The notes under the pieces: model-generated
Seen by the model: the letters and a program-made list of their open reading frames with translations, nothing else
What the model was told of the DNA's origin: nothing
Databases searched by the model: none
Source: Tsuneonella sp. CC-YZS046
GTDB taxonomy: Bacteria > Pseudomonadota > Alphaproteobacteria > Sphingomonadales > Sphingomonadaceae
DNA: 64,000 nt
Reading direction: 5' to 3'
NCBI RefSeq assembly: GCF_035581365.1
Contig: NZ_CP141590.1
Location: forward strand, 744,001-808,000
Position numbers and translations under genes: made by a program
Shown: piece after piece, positions 63,567 to 64,000 of the stretch
Layout: each line of letters begins with the position of its first letter
Position numbering within the stretch: the first letter of the stretch is position 1

Positions 63567-64000
63567 ATGTCGAAAACCGTGCCTCAAACGCTTCCAGCCG
63601 ATTGGCGCGATTTCTTCGCGCTGACCAAGCCGCGTGTGATGAGCCTGGTGATCTTCACCGGCCTGTGCGGCTTGCTGGCGGCGCCCGGTTCGATCCATCC
63701 CGTGCTCGGGTTCACCGCCATTCTCTGCATTGCGGTGGGCGCCGGAGGGGCGGCCGCGCTGAACCAGTGGTGGGAAGCGGATATCGACGCGGGCATGAAG
63801 CGGACGGCGCAACGGCCCTTGCCCGCGGGCCGGATGGACCCGGTCAGCGCCCGCGATTTCGGGGTTGGCCTCTCGGTCGCGTCCGTGCTTGTGATGGGGC
63901 TTGGTGTAAGCTGGCTGGCTGCCTCGATCCTTGCCATATCGATCGTCTATTACGCCGTTGTCTATACGATCTGGCTCAAGCCACGCACGCCGCAGAATAT
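63567..64000 (+). CDS. ctaB: Protoheme IX farnesyltransferase (heme O synthase), 5' part
   Basis: This is the first 144 or so residues of CtaB, which adds the farnesyl chain to heme in heme A synthesis for the adjacent oxidase; it runs off the right edge of the window. The visible segment has [20 protein letters not shown] and the aspartate-rich prenyltransferase motif [22 protein letters not shown]. Typical location directly after coxA supports the call. Confidence 0.93.
   Translation, partial: MSKTVPQTLPADWRDFFALTKPRVMSLVIFTGLCGLLAAPGSIHPVLGFTAILCIAVGAGGAAALNQWWEADIDAGMKRTAQRPLPAGRMDPVSARDFGVGLSVASVLVMGLGVSWLAASILAISIVYYAVVYTIWLKPRTPQN

Noticed and set aside
1-64000. CRISPR array, prophage or insertion sequence
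   Set aside because: No regularly spaced direct repeats, no transposase, integrase or phage structural gene was seen.

Overview
The window reads as a 64 kb stretch of chromosome from a GC-rich alphaproteobacterium, most likely order Sphingomonadales; the genus cannot be fixed from sequence alone. Supporting signs are the tsaD-gpsA block diverging from hemC-hemD-mitofilin-like, a serC leader RNA ahead of serC-serA, SOS boxes of the alphaproteobacterial form GTTC-N7-GTTC, a coxB-coxA-ctaB block, and abundant outer-membrane/periplasmic genes including a TonB-dependent receptor. No prophage, insertion sequence or CRISPR array was found; most of the sequence is ordinary chromosomal backbone with a few accessory inserts.

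Layout. 1-6.3 kb: flippase (partial), gpsA, tsaD, divergent hemC-hemD-mitofilin-like, ubiquinone monooxygenase. 6.4-10 kb: DsbD-type reductase, a lipoprotein and an AT-richer three-gene block (SeqA-like/winged-helix protein, hicA, hicB). 10-13.9 kb: uvrB with an SOS box, a DUF3617 lipoprotein and an alpha/beta hydrolase. 14-18 kb: a four-gene operon of circularly permuted ATP-grasp, alpha-E protein, transglutaminase and Anbu proteasome-like protease (Anbu carries an apparent frameshift at its end), then a convergent extensin-like lipoprotein. 18.8-26.9 kb: serC leader, serC, serA, hisZ, a glycosyltransferase-like protein, purA, an L,D-transpeptidase and a predicted SOS-controlled pseudo-receiver/winged-helix regulator. 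27-28.4 kb: tRNA-Val followed by two AT-rich exported-protein genes. 28.5-32.3 kb: a tightly overlapping trehalose operon otsB-GH15-otsA. 32.5-37.6 kb: two RcnB-like paralogues framing an exported intradiol dioxygenase, a lipoprotein and an OmpR-type two-component system; both paralogues share a direct-repeat box and a leader RNA fold. 37.7-50.1 kb: a Rieske oxygenase with AraC regulator and a sulfur-scavenging cluster (ssuB-ssuC-ssuA, formylglycine-generating enzyme, sulfatase, two TauD-type dioxygenases, TonB receptor). 50.8-55.1 kb: TlpA thioredoxin, argH, small lipoprotein, lysA, truncated siroheme synthase. 55.1-60.4 kb: a minus-strand operon pyrE-pdxJ-acpS-lepB-AI2E-DUF3089-ruvX. 60.6-64 kb: coxB, coxA and the start of ctaB.

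How the parts work together. The sulfur cluster forms one logical route: outer-membrane import, desulfurylation of sulfate esters by a periplasmic sulfatase (matured by its adjacent FGE) and by cytoplasmic 2-oxoglutarate dioxygenases, plus an ABC importer for sulfonates or alkyl sulfates. The RcnB paralogues and the two-component system look like one envelope regulon, because the same 10-bp direct repeat occurs at nearly the same distance upstream of each paralogue and one paralogue heads the regulator operon. The ATP-grasp/alpha-E/transglutaminase/Anbu operon is a widely conserved but poorly understood predicted peptide-ligation and proteolysis system. Two loci (uvrB and the gene at 25965) carry SOS boxes.
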